Source: Xanthomonas sp. DAR 34887 (GTDB lineage: Bacteria; Pseudomonadota; Gammaproteobacteria; Xanthomonadales; Xanthomonadaceae). From it: a stretch of DNA of 64,000 nt. Under the pieces are notes generated by a model that searched no databases, was not told the origin of the DNA, and worked only from the letters and a program-made list of their open reading frames with translations. How positions within the stretch are numbered: the first letter of the stretch is position 1; every line of letters begins with the position of its first letter. The stretch is from positions 3,015,001 through 3,079,000 of the forward strand of contig NZ_CP162490.1 of NCBI RefSeq assembly GCF_041245805.1, written 5' to 3'. Of this stretch, positions 22,322-31,047 are shown in pieces. Both the position numbers and the translations under genes were made by a program.

Positions 22322-22628
22322 GCCGTTCCTTTCAGTGCGCGGCGCTGGCGGCGAGCCGGCGCCGCGGGTGGTCGCGGGAGTGCGGATGTCCGCGGCGCGG
22401 ACCCGCATTCATGGTAAGCGCCGCCGCGGCGCGCTCCAAGCGGCCGGACATTCTGCAAGGCGCCTTCACGCCGCGCGCGCCGCATTGCGCAGGTCGCGGC
22501 TCTTGCCACCGCGACGACACCAGTGTGACCTGATCTTTACGCGGCGCGGTCTAGTCTCTGGAACGGTTCCGTGCAACACCCGGAACGTTCCTTATCCCAC
22601 ACGCCCAACCTAACATGGAGATCTCGCC
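22322..22628. other. Spacer upstream of two small genes
   Basis: The 307-bp region separates the divergent dehydrogenase and the small gene at 22629. Apart from the tandem dyads at 22560-22591 I see no gene or RNA in it. Short frames here have no ribosome sites. Confidence 0.4.
22560..22591 (+). promoter_or_regulatory. Tandem GGAAC-GTTCC dyads, candidate operators
   Basis: GGAACGGTTCC (22560-22570) and GGAACGTTCC (22582-22591) are two palindromes whose centres lie about 21-22 bp, two helical turns, apart. They are 38 bp ahead of the GTG start at 22629. The second has the same core as the fru operator at 24349-24364, so a LacI-type regulator may bind here. This is inference from sequence symmetry. 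Confidence 0.45.
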
Positions 22629-22952
22629 GTGAGCCATGCTCCGAGCCTGCTCGTGGATGTCGAAGCCGAACTGGCGCACTGGAAGATGCTGCATGGGGAA
22701 GGCAAGCTGGGGCCGCAGTCCTTCAGCGAGCATGCGCGTTTGATCAAGATGGCCTGCGATACGTTCCTGCAACTGCCGCGAGAGACCAATGCGGTGCGCA
22801 TGCAACGCCTGCGCCAGCGTTACGACACCGAACACCCGTGGCCGCGCATCGCCTGGAGCGACGCCGAGGCATTGGTGCTGGCCTGCTGGGCCAGGCTGGA
22901 CGGTTCCGAGCGGCGCGATTCCCATCTCGATGCGACCCCTGCCCCGGCCTGA
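22629..22952 (+). CDS. Small cytosolic protein, function unknown
   Basis: A 107-residue product begins MSHAPSLLVDVEAELAHWK from a GTG codon with GGAG eight bases upstream. It is soluble, with helices (FSEHARLIKMACDTFLQLP, ETNAVRMQRLRQRYDTEHP) and a tryptophan-rich acidic section (PWPRIAWSDAEALVLACWA). No known family is recognised, though the spacing of conserved-looking aromatics suggests a folded domain. It is followed after 15 bp by a second small gene and is probably cotranscribed with it. Confidence 0.7.
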   Translation: MSHAPSLLVDVEAELAHWKMLHGEGKLGPQSFSEHARLIKMACDTFLQLPRETNAVRMQRLRQRYDTEHPWPRIAWSDAEALVLACWARLDGSERRDSHLDATPAPA

Positions 22953-22967
22953 CCTGGAGACACGCGC

Positions 22968-23144
22968 ATGTCGAACACGCCCAATCGCGAGAATGCGGAC
23001 AGTTCCCAGCAACGCAGCCATACGCCCGACAAGCTGCACAACGACGATGCGCAGTGGAAGGATCGCGACCAGCCGGACAGCGACCCCGAACGCAACCACG
23101 CCGATCCGGAGCGCGACTATCCGCGGCCGGACGGCAGCGAGTAA
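22968..23144 (+). CDS. Very small hydrophilic, probably disordered protein
   Basis: A 58-residue product starts MSNTPNRENADSSQQRSHTP and ends with repeated Asp-Pro-Glu-Arg units (SDPERNHADPERDYPRPDGS). GGAG lies eight bases before the ATG. It has almost no hydrophobic residues, contains one tryptophan and no cysteine, and is expected to be unfolded and heat-stable, like some desiccation or stress proteins. The family is unknown. Spacing of 15 bp from the preceding gene indicates a two-gene transcript. Confidence 0.65.
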   Translation: MSNTPNRENADSSQQRSHTPDKLHNDDAQWKDRDQPDSDPERNHADPERDYPRPDGSE

Positions 23145-23258
23145 GCAGGGACAGCACAGGCGCTGCAGGGTCGGTCATCGCCTGCCGCGCGTTCGGCGCC
23201 TATCGCGCGCCTAGCGCCAGCGCTCCTGCGCCGGCGCACCCGATCACGCCACGCGCGC

Positions 23259-24239
23259 TCAGCGCAGACTCGATCCACGCACGATGCAACGTCCGCTCAG
23301 CACCACCTTGCGCATCGGCAGGGTCGGTGCATTCAGCCGCTCCAGCAGCAACGACATCGCGGTGCGGCCCATGTCCTCCACCGGCTGTTCGATCACGGTG
23401 ATCCCCGGCTCGACCAGATCGGTCCAGCTTTCGTTGTCGAAGCCGGCCAGCGCCAGGTCCTGCGGAATGCGCAGGCCGGCGCCACGCGCGGCCTTCAACG
23501 CGCCCATCAGCAGCAGGCTATTGCTGGCCACCAGCGCTTCGGGGCGATCGGGCTGCGCCAGCCAGGCCTGCACCTCGGCGGTCGCCGCCTCCGCGCTCGG
23601 CGCCACCTCGCGGTAGCTCGGCGCCAGGCCGTGCGCCTGCATCGCCGCCAGATAGCCGTCACGACGCTCGGCGGCGGTGCTGCTGGTCTTGCCGAACAGC
23701 CCGCCGATGCGGCGGAAGCCGCGCTCGGCCAGGTGCTCGATCAGGCTCGCCATCGCCGCGGCGTTGTCCAGCACCACGCTGTCGTGCACCCCGGCCTTGC
23801 CGGCACGGTCGATCAGCACCACCGGGTAGTCGAAGCTCAACTTCGGCAGCTGGCTCTGGGTGGTGCGGGTCGGCGCGAAGATCAGGCCGCTGACCCGCTC
23901 CTCCTGCATCAGTTGCAGGTACAGCGCCTCGCGCTGCGGATCTTCGTCGGTATTGCACAGGATCACCCGCATGCCGGCGCGGTAGGCCACCTCCTCGACC
24001 GCGCCGATCGCCGCGGTGAAGAACGGATTGCGGATATCGGCCACGATCAGCCCGACGATCCCCGAATGCTGCGAGCGCAGTCGCCGCGCCATCAGGTTGG
24101 GTCGGTAACCGGTCTCGCGCACCGCCGCCTCGACCCGCGCCCGCACGTCCTCGCTGACCGGGCCATGGCCCAGCGCCCGCGACACGGTCGAGGTCGAGAC
24201 CCCGGCCACCCGCGCCACATCATGGATACTGACCGTCAC
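23259..24239 (-). CDS. fruR: LacI-family repressor of the fructose operon (FruR)
   Basis: This 326-residue regulator has a LacI helix-turn-helix at the extreme N-terminus (VSIHDVARVAGVSTSTVSRA), the hinge-helix segment YRPNLMARRLRSQHSG and a periplasmic-binding-protein core with LIVADIRNPFFTAAIGAVE. It is divergent from fruBKA, as in other Xanthomonas where FruR represses the fructose PTS and responds to fructose phosphates. I choose the GTG at 24239, which puts translation just inside the HTH; an upstream in-frame ATG would add about 23 residues with no domain. An operator-like sequence touches its start, suggesting autoregulation. Confidence 0.88.
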   Translation of the reverse strand: MTVSIHDVARVAGVSTSTVSRALGHGPVSEDVRARVEAAVRETGYRPNLMARRLRSQHSGIVGLIVADIRNPFFTAAIGAVEEVAYRAGMRVILCNTDEDPQREALYLQLMQEERVSGLIFAPTRTTQSQLPKLSFDYPVVLIDRAGKAGVHDSVVLDNAAAMASLIEHLAERGFRRIGGLFGKTSSTAAERRDGYLAAMQAHGLAPSYREVAPSAEAATAEVQAWLAQPDRPEALVASNSLLLMGALKAARGAGLRIPQDLALAGFDNESWTDLVEPGITVIEQPVEDMGRTAMSLLLERLNAPTLPMRKVVLSGRCIVRGSSLR

Positions 24240-24240
24240 T

Positions 24241-24254
24241 GGCAACGTTCCCGC
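24241..24254. promoter_or_regulatory. Operator-like half-degenerate dyad at the fruR start
   Basis: GGCAACGTTCCCGC differs by one base in the core from the perfect operator GGGAACGTTCCC upstream of fruB. It lies immediately before the proposed fruR GTG codon, where a bound repressor would block its own transcription or translation start. Confidence 0.5.
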
Positions 24255-24348
24255 AAAATTCCCACTAACAACCCCCTTCCAAGTGGCCGGATCCGATAGT
24301 AGCACCGGCATTTCCCGAATAAATTGTGCAGTGCACATTGACGCGACA

Positions 24349-24364
24349 GTGGGAACGTTCCCAC
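24349..24364. promoter_or_regulatory. Perfect 16-bp LacI-type operator upstream of fruB
   Basis: GTGGGAACGTTCCCAC is a perfect palindrome with the central CG step typical of LacI-family operators. It ends 43 bp before the fruB start and lies in the fruR-fruB intergenic region, so it is the probable FruR binding site. Confidence 0.7.
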
Positions 24365-24407
24365 ACTGCGCCCACTCGCCGCCCCAGCCCTTCGAAGGAT
24401 GCCCCGC

Positions 24408-26918
24408 GTGACCCAGACGAATTCCCCCGTATTGGTCGCCAGCGAACTGGTTCGCGTCAACGTCCAGGCCCGCGACAAGGCCGACGCCATCGCCCAGGCC
24501 GCGCAACTACTGGTCGCCGCCGGCTGCGTGCCGCCGGCCTACGAGGCCAGCATGCTGCGCCGCGAAGCCCTGGCCAACACCTTCCTCGGCCACGGCGTGG
24601 CGATCCCGCACTGCACCGGCGACGACCGCCACCTGGTGCAGCGCGACGGCATCGCGGTGCTGCAGCTGCGCGACGGCGTGGAATGGAATCCCGGCCAGAT
24701 CACCCACCTGGTGGTCGCCATCGCCGCGCAGTCCGATACCCATATCACCCTGCTGCGGCGCCTGACCCGGCTGATCCAGGACCAGCCGCGGCTGGACGCG
24801 CTGTTCGCCAGCGACGACCCACAGGCGATCGTCGCGGCGCTGGGCGAGGATTCGGTGCCCGCCGCAAGCGATGCCCCGGTCGCCGATCTCGGCGAGCGTT
24901 TCGACTGGACCGTGGCCTACCCCACCGGCCTGCATGCGCGCCCGGCCACGCGCTGGGTGGAAACCGCGCGCGGCTTCGCGGCCAGGATCCAGGTGCGCGC
25001 CGGCGCGCAGATCGGCGACGCGAAGAACCTGGTGTCGCTGCTGCAGTTGGGCCTGCATGCCGGCGACACGGTGACCATCTCGGCCGAAGGCCAGGACGCG
25101 GCCGCGGCGCTGGCGCGGCTGCGCAGCGTCATCGACGGCCTAACCGCGCAGGAAAAAGCCGACGCGCAGGCCGCGGCGCAGCGCCGTGCCGCGCCGGCGA
25201 GCGGCTGGACCCCGCCGCAGGCGCAGCCGGCCATCGTCGGCATCGGCGCCAGCCCCGGCCTGGCGATCGGCGTGGTGCACAAGCTGGCCGGCAACGACGG
25301 CCCGGTGCCGGACGCGCCGGTGCCGCTCAGTGACGGCGGCGCGCTGCTGCACGACGCCTTGCTGCGTACCCGCCAGCAACTGCAGGCGATCGAGGACGAC
25401 ACCCGGCGCCGGCTCGGCGCCGGCGATGCGGCGATCTTCCGCGCCCAGGCCGAACTGCTCAACGACACCGACCTGATCACCCTGGCCTGCCAGCTGATGG
25501 TCGAAGGCCACGGCGTGGCCTGGTCCTGGCAGCAGGCGGTCGAGCGCATGGCCAACAAGCTGTCGGCGCTGGGCAACGCGGTGCTGGCCGGGCGCGCCAG
25601 CGACCTGCGCGACGTCGGCCGCCGGGTGCTGACCCAGATCGATCCGAGCCTGGCCAGCGGCAGCCTGGAGCACCTGCCCGACAGCCCGTGCATCCTGCTC
25701 GCCAGCGACCTGTCGCCGTCGGATACCGCGCACCTGGACACCAGCCGCGTGCTCGGCCTGGCCACCGCGCTGGGCGGGCCGACCTCGCATACCGCGATCC
25801 TGTCGCGCACCCTGGGCCTGCCGGCGCTGGTCGCCGGCGGCACCGACCTGCTGGATCTGGACGACGGCGCCACCGTCATCGTCGACGGCAGCAGCGGCCG
25901 CCTGTACCTGGCGCCGTCGGAGGCCGACCTGGCCTCGGCGCGCGCCTACATCGAGGAACAGCGCCAGCTGCGCGAACGCGAGGCCGAGCAGCGCAACCAG
26001 CCGGCGCAGACCCAGGACGGCCATCGCGTGGAGATCGGCGCCAACGTCAACCTGCCCGAGCAGGTGCCGCTGGCATTGGCGCAGGGCGCCGAAAGCGTCG
26101 GCCTGATGCGCACCGAATTCCTGTTCCTGGAACGCGGCAGCACGCCCAGCGAGGACGAGCAGTACGCCACCTACACGGCGATGGCCAAGGCGCTGGACGG
26201 GCGCTCGCTGATCGTGCGCGCACTGGACATCGGCGGCGACAAGCAGGTCGCGCACCTGAACCTGCCGCGCGAGGACAACCCGTTCCTCGGCGTGCGCGGC
26301 GCGCGCCTGCTGCTGCGCCGCGCCGACCTGCTGCAACCACAGCTGCGCGCGCTGTACCGCGCGGCCAGGGACGGCGCCAAGCTGGCGATCATGTTCCCGA
26401 TGATCACCTCGGCGGCGGAGATCGTCGCGCTGCGTGCCGAGTGCGAACGCCTGCGCGCGGAACTGGGCGCGCCGGAAGTGCCGCTGGGGATCATGATCGA
26501 GGTTCCTGCGGCGGCGATCCAGGCCGACGCGCTGGCGCGACATGCCGACTTCTTCTCGATCGGCACCAACGACCTGACCCAGTACACGCTGGCGATCGAC
26601 CGGCAGAACCCGGACCTGGCCGCCGAAGCCGACAGCCTGCATCCGGCAGTGCTGCGCCTGATCCGCACCACGGTCGAGGGTGCGGCGCGCCACGGCCGCT
26701 GGGTCGGCGTGTGCGGCGGCCTGGCCGGCGACGCGTTCGGCGCGGCGCTGCTGGCCGGGCTCGGCGTGCACGAACTGTCGATGACCCCCAACGACGTGCC
26801 GGCGGTGAAGGCGCGCCTGCGCGGCAGCCGCCTGGACGCGCTGCAGGCATTGGCGCTGCAGGCGCTGGACTGCGAGAGCGCGGCCGACGTGCGCGCGCTG
26901 GACGGAGCCGGCGCATGA
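24408..26918 (+). CDS. fruB: Fructose PTS multiphosphoryl transfer protein (EIIA-HPr-EI fusion)
   Basis: The protein passes phosphate from PEP through EI, HPr and EIIA to the FruA permease. About 836 residues contain, in order, a fructose-type EIIA domain with phosphohistidine in GHGVAIPHCTGD, an HPr domain with TGLHARPATRWVE, and a full Enzyme I with phosphohistidine in GGPTSHTAILSR, the PEP-binding LMRTEFLFLERG and the catalytic cysteine in GVCGGLAGD. The GTG at 24408 is preferred, since AAGGA ends eight bases before it; the ATG at 24399 overlaps that ribosome site. It overlaps fruK by four bases. Confidence 0.95.
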   Translation: MTQTNSPVLVASELVRVNVQARDKADAIAQAAQLLVAAGCVPPAYEASMLRREALANTFLGHGVAIPHCTGDDRHLVQRDGIAVLQLRDGVEWNPGQITHLVVAIAAQSDTHITLLRRLTRLIQDQPRLDALFASDDPQAIVAALGEDSVPAASDAPVADLGERFDWTVAYPTGLHARPATRWVETARGFAARIQVRAGAQIGDAKNLVSLLQLGLHAGDTVTISAEGQDAAAALARLRSVIDGLTAQEKADAQAAAQRRAAPASGWTPPQAQPAIVGIGASPGLAIGVVHKLAGNDGPVPDAPVPLSDGGALLHDALLRTRQQLQAIEDDTRRRLGAGDAAIFRAQAELLNDTDLITLACQLMVEGHGVAWSWQQAVERMANKLSALGNAVLAGRASDLRDVGRRVLTQIDPSLASGSLEHLPDSPCILLASDLSPSDTAHLDTSRVLGLATALGGPTSHTAILSRTLGLPALVAGGTDLLDLDDGATVIVDGSSGRLYLAPSEADLASARAYIEEQRQLREREAEQRNQPAQTQDGHRVEIGANVNLPEQVPLALAQGAESVGLMRTEFLFLERGSTPSEDEQYATYTAMAKALDGRSLIVRALDIGGDKQVAHLNLPREDNPFLGVRGARLLLRRADLLQPQLRALYRAARDGAKLAIMFPMITSAAEIVALRAECERLRAELGAPEVPLGIMIEVPAAAIQADALARHADFFSIGTNDLTQYTLAIDRQNPDLAAEADSLHPAVLRLIRTTVEGAARHGRWVGVCGGLAGDAFGAALLAGLGVHELSMTPNDVPAVKARLRGSRLDALQALALQALDCESAADVRALDGAGA

Positions 26919-27868
26919 GCGTGCAGGCCGTCAGCGTCAGCCTGAACCCGGCGATCGACCTGACCGTGGCGATCGACCGGCTGCAGCCCGGGCAAGTGCA
27001 TCGTGCCAGCGAGGCGCACGCCATCGCCGGCGGCAAGGGCATCAACGTCGCCGCCTGCCTGGCCGACGCCGGCATCGCCACGGCCGCGCTGGGCGTGCTC
27101 GGCGCCGGCAACGCGCACCTGTTCGAGACCCTGTTCGCCGCGCGCGGCATCGACGACCGCTGCCTGCGCGTGCCCGGCGATACCCGCACCAACCTCAAGC
27201 TGGTCGCCGCCGACAGCGGCGCCACCACCGACATCAACCTGCCCGGCCTGCCGCTGAGCACGGCCGAGCTGCAGGCGGTCGGCGCAGGCCTGGCCGAACT
27301 GCTGCGCCCCGGCCAGCCGGTGGTGCTGACCGGCAGCCTGCCGGCCGGCCTGGCCGCCGACAGCTGGCGCAGGTTGCAGGCGCAGGCCGCCGCTGCCGGC
27401 GCGCGGGTGCTGCTGGACACCAGCGGCGCGCCGTTGCGCGAAGCGCTGTCCGCGCCGCGCGCGCAGCTGCCGTTCGCGATCAAGCCCAACCGCCACGAAC
27501 TGGAAGACTGGTCCGGCACGCCGCTGCCCACCACCGCCGACGTGCTGGCGGCGGCGCGCGCGCTGCTGGCCAGCGGCATCGAACTGGTGGTGGTGTCGCT
27601 GGGCACCGACGGCGCGCTGTTCGTGCGCGGCGAACAGGCACTGCTGGCACAGCCGCCGCAGCTGGCCGGCGGCAGCAGCGTCGGCGCCGGCGATGCGATG
27701 GTCGCCGGCCTGGTCGCCGCCATGCTGGCCCAAGCCGACCTCCCAACCTGCGCGCGCCAGGCCACCGCCTTCGCCGTGGCCACGCTGGGCAGCGGCGCCG
27801 CGCGCCGGCTGCCGCGCGAGCGGGTCGACGGCATCGCCGCCGCGGTGCGCATCGAGTCGCTGCAATGA
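26915..27868 (+). CDS. fruK: 1-phosphofructokinase
   Basis: FruK phosphorylates fructose 1-phosphate, the product of FruA, to fructose 1,6-bisphosphate with ATP. The 317-residue PfkB-family kinase shows VSLNPAIDLTV at the N-terminus, the GGKGINVA substrate loop, IKPNRHELEDW and the catalytic GSSVGAGDAMVAG with the essential aspartate. Its ATG overlaps the fruB stop (ATGA), so it is translationally coupled in the fru operon. Confidence 0.95.
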   Translation: MSVQAVSVSLNPAIDLTVAIDRLQPGQVHRASEAHAIAGGKGINVAACLADAGIATAALGVLGAGNAHLFETLFAARGIDDRCLRVPGDTRTNLKLVAADSGATTDINLPGLPLSTAELQAVGAGLAELLRPGQPVVLTGSLPAGLAADSWRRLQAQAAAAGARVLLDTSGAPLREALSAPRAQLPFAIKPNRHELEDWSGTPLPTTADVLAAARALLASGIELVVVSLGTDGALFVRGEQALLAQPPQLAGGSSVGAGDAMVAGLVAAMLAQADLPTCARQATAFAVATLGSGAARRLPRERVDGIAAAVRIESLQ

Positions 27869-27962
27869 ACGCGCCGACCGCCATGACCTCGCACGCCACG
27901 TCTTCGAACTCCGCGCCGCCGCCAGCGCGCGCGGCGTCCCCCTGCGTCCATCGGGAGCAAGC

Positions 27963-29690
27963 ATGAATCCTATCTTCGTGGTGATCGTCGCCGGCGAGCG
28001 CAGCACCGAAGCCGTCCTCGCCGCCGAGGCCTTGCGCCATGCGGCCAGCGCGCGCGGCGCGGTGCTGCACGCCGAGGTGCGCACGCCGCAGGGCGTGATC
28101 GCGCCGCTGGATCTGGCCGCGGCCGGCAACGGCCATCCGCTGCTGCTGGTCGGCGACGGCGATGCCGATGCGGCTCGCTTCGCCGGCGCCGCGCCGTTGC
28201 GCGCCAGCCTGGATGCGGTGCTCGACGACGCCGACGGCGTGCTCGCGCCGCTGTTGGCCGCGGCCGATGCCGCGCCGGCAGCGACCGCCAATGCCGTCGC
28301 GCAGGCGGATGGCGCCAAGCGCATCGTCGCGGTGACCTCCTGCCCCACCGGCATCGCCCACACCTTCATGGCAGCCGAAGGCCTGCAGCAGGCCGCCAAG
28401 ACCCTGGGCCACCGGATAAGGGTCGAAACGCAGGGCTCGGTCGGCGCGCAGGACACGCTCAGCGATTCGGAAATCGCCGACGCCGACCTGGTGTTGATCG
28501 CCGCCGACCGCGAAGTGGACCTGTCCCGCTTCGGCGGCAAGCGCCTGTTCAAGAGCGGCACCAAGCCGGCGATCAACGACGGCCCCGGGCTGATCCGCAA
28601 GGCGCTGGCCGAGGCCGGCGTGCACGCGGCCAGCGGCAACGGCGCGGCGCCGGCGAGCAGCGAGCACGGCAAGTCGGCCGGCCCGTACAAGCACCTGATG
28701 ACCGGCGTGTCGTTCATGCTGCCGTTCGTCACCGCCGGCGGCCTGCTGATCGCGCTGGCGTTCGCGCTGGGCGGCATCTACGCCTTCGACGACGCGCACA
28801 AGGGCACCCTGGCCTGGTCGCTGTTCCAGATCGGCGCCAAGGCCGGCTTCACCCTGATGGTGCCCGCCCTGGCCGGCTACATCGCCTACTCCATCGCCGA
28901 CCGCCCCGGCATCGCCCCCGGCATGATCGGCGGCATGGTCGCGGCCAACCTCGGCGCCGGCTTCATCGGCGGCATCTTCGCCGGTTTCATCGCCGGCTAC
29001 GGCGTGGCCGCGCTAAACCGCGCGATCAAGCTGCCGCGCACGCTGGAAGGGCTGAAGCCGGTGCTGATCCTGCCGGTGCTGGGCACCTTGCTGGTCGGGC
29101 TGACCATGCTGTACGTGGTCGGCCAGCCGGTCGCCGAAGCGCTGGCCTGGCTTACCGACTGGCTGCGCGGCATGCAGGGCAGCAGCGCGGTGCTGCTGGG
29201 CCTGCTGCTGGGCGCGATGATGGCCTTCGACATGGGCGGGCCGGTCAACAAGGCCGCCTATGCGTTCTCCACCGGCCTGATCGCCAGCCAGGTGTACACG
29301 CCGATGGCCGCGGCGATGGTCGCCGGCATGACCCCGCCGCTGGGCATCGCGCTGGCGACCTGGGTATTCCGCAACCGCTTCACCCGCGAGGAGCGCGGCA
29401 CCAGCGCCGCCACCGGCGTGCTCGGCCTGGCCTTCGTCACCGAAGGCGCGATCCCGTACGCGGCGCGCGACCCGCTGCGCACCATTCCCGCGCTGATGCT
29501 GGGCTCGGCGCTGGCCGGCGCGATCTCGATGGCCGCCGGCGCCGAACTGAAGGTGCCGCACGGCGGCGTGTTCGTGCTGCCGATCCCCAACGCGGCGACC
29601 CATCTGGGCATGTACCTGGTCGCGCTGCTCGCCGGCACCGTGCTGACCGCGCTCGCCCTGCGCGTGCTGAAGAAGCCGGTCGCCGAATAA
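27963..29690 (+). CDS. fruA: Fructose PTS permease, EIIB-EIIC
   Basis: FruA imports fructose and phosphorylates it at C1. The 575-residue protein has an N-terminal degenerate EIIB-like half (residues 1-95), a full EIIB with the phospho-cysteine in VAVTSCPTGIAHTFMAAE, a Gly/Ala/Ser linker and an EIIC membrane domain beginning YKHLMTGVSFMLPFVTAGG, with signature GAMMAFDMGGPVNKAAYAF and a late TEGAIPYAA. GGGAG lies six bases before the ATG. It is the third gene of the operon, 94 bp after fruK. Confidence 0.95.
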   Translation: MNPIFVVIVAGERSTEAVLAAEALRHAASARGAVLHAEVRTPQGVIAPLDLAAAGNGHPLLLVGDGDADAARFAGAAPLRASLDAVLDDADGVLAPLLAAADAAPAATANAVAQADGAKRIVAVTSCPTGIAHTFMAAEGLQQAAKTLGHRIRVETQGSVGAQDTLSDSEIADADLVLIAADREVDLSRFGGKRLFKSGTKPAINDGPGLIRKALAEAGVHAASGNGAAPASSEHGKSAGPYKHLMTGVSFMLPFVTAGGLLIALAFALGGIYAFDDAHKGTLAWSLFQIGAKAGFTLMVPALAGYIAYSIADRPGIAPGMIGGMVAANLGAGFIGGIFAGFIAGYGVAALNRAIKLPRTLEGLKPVLILPVLGTLLVGLTMLYVVGQPVAEALAWLTDWLRGMQGSSAVLLGLLLGAMMAFDMGGPVNKAAYAFSTGLIASQVYTPMAAAMVAGMTPPLGIALATWVFRNRFTREERGTSAATGVLGLAFVTEGAIPYAARDPLRTIPALMLGSALAGAISMAAGAELKVPHGGVFVLPIPNAATHLGMYLVALLAGTVLTALALRVLKKPVAE

Positions 29691-29781
29691 GTCCTGCGCC
29701 GGCGCGCCGCCGGGGGCGATGTCCCCTCCCCCCGTCGCCCGCGGCGACGCGCCGGCCCCCTACCCCCCAGGAGTCCCTGCC

Positions 29782-31047
29782 ATGTCCTTGCCCCTCACCC
29801 GGCGCCTGTCGCTCACCGCTCTGGCGCTCGCCCTCGCCCCGCTGGCCCACGCCCAGGACGCCAGCGACGCGTTCAAGCTCAAGCTCGCCTACACCGGCGA
29901 GGCCGCGGTCTCGCTGGACGGTGGCAAGGAACAGGGCAGCGCCTACGCCGGCCAGCTGATGCTCGGCACCGACGTCGACCTGCAGCGGCTGATGGGCTGG
30001 AACGGCGCCACGCTGAAGGTCTACGCGATCAATCGCCACGGCACCAACCTGGCCAACAGCGACATCGGCAACAGCACCTCGGTGCAGGAAATCTACGGCG
30101 GCCAGGGCACGCGCCTGGCCAACTTCACCATCGACCAGAAGCTGTTCAATGATCGCCTGGAACTGGAGGCCGGACGCAGCGTGGCCAACATCCACTTCCT
30201 CGGCTCGGACCTGTGCGGCTACTTCCAGGGCAATTCCGCCTGCGGCAACCCGACCTTCGTGTTCCGCACCAGCAACTTCACCTACTGGCCGGTGTCCAGC
30301 TGGGCCGCGCACGCCAAGGCCTGGGTGACCCCGAACGTGTACGTGCACGTCGGCGCCTACGAGGTCAATCCTACCCAGGCCGAAGACGGCGAGCACGGCC
30401 TGAACTGGAGCAGCCGCGACCGCACCGGAGTGATCGTGCCGTACGCGATCGGCTACAAGACCGAAGCGGCCAGCGTGCGCTTCCCGGCGATGTACGAACT
30501 GGGCGGCTGGCAGGACAACTCCGACTACAAGGACCCGCTGACCGACCGCAACGGCAATCCGGCGCGGCTCAGCGGGCTGGACTACGCCACCCGCAACGGC
30601 CGCTCCGGCGCGTTCTTCCGCTTCGAGCAGCAGGTCACCCGCCCCGATGCCGACAGCGCGCGCGGGCTGGTGCTGTTCGGCTCGGTGCTCAAGGGCACCT
30701 CCGGGCAACTGATCGAAGACCATTTCCTGGAACTGGGCCTGGTCCAGCGCGGCACCTTCGCCAGCCGCGACCAGGACAACATCGCCTTCGTCGTCACCCA
30801 GCAGCGCTACAGCGACGACGCGCTGGAAGACCTGCGCCTGGCGCGCGCGGCGGCCGGCGGCAGCGGTACCCCGCACAGCTCGCAGTACATGATGGAACTG
30901 AGCTACGGCATCCAGGTCACCCCGCAGCTGCGCATCGCGCCGAACCTGCACTACATCGTGCATCCGGACCAGTTCAACGACCCGTCGCGCACCCGCGACC
31001 TGCCCAATGCGTTGATCGCCGGCATGCGCGTGGATTGGGCGCTGTAG
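29782..31047 (+). CDS. OprB-family carbohydrate-selective porin
   Basis: This 421-residue outer-membrane beta-barrel has a signal peptide (LSLTALALALAPLAHA-QD) and the OprB pattern of alternating strands (LEVNPTQ-like GAYEVNPTQAEDGEHGLNW, YFRFEQQVTRPDADSARGL) ending in a membrane-anchoring strand DLPNALIAGMRVDWAL. AGGAG is eight bases before the ATG. Its place 91 bp after fruA makes it the fructose entry porin of the operon, controlled with it by FruR. Confidence 0.9.
   Translation: MSLPLTRRLSLTALALALAPLAHAQDASDAFKLKLAYTGEAAVSLDGGKEQGSAYAGQLMLGTDVDLQRLMGWNGATLKVYAINRHGTNLANSDIGNSTSVQEIYGGQGTRLANFTIDQKLFNDRLELEAGRSVANIHFLGSDLCGYFQGNSACGNPTFVFRTSNFTYWPVSSWAAHAKAWVTPNVYVHVGAYEVNPTQAEDGEHGLNWSSRDRTGVIVPYAIGYKTEAASVRFPAMYELGGWQDNSDYKDPLTDRNGNPARLSGLDYATRNGRSGAFFRFEQQVTRPDADSARGLVLFGSVLKGTSGQLIEDHFLELGLVQRGTFASRDQDNIAFVVTQQRYSDDALEDLRLARAAAGGSGTPHSSQYMMELSYGIQVTPQLRIAPNLHYIVHPDQFNDPSRTRDLPNALIAGMRVDWAL

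Noticed and set aside
24324..24340. TGTGCA-G-TGCACA as a possible Clp/CRP site before fruB
   Set aside because: Arms are separated by one base and lack the TGTGA-N6-TCACA pattern, so it is not a credible CRP-type site.
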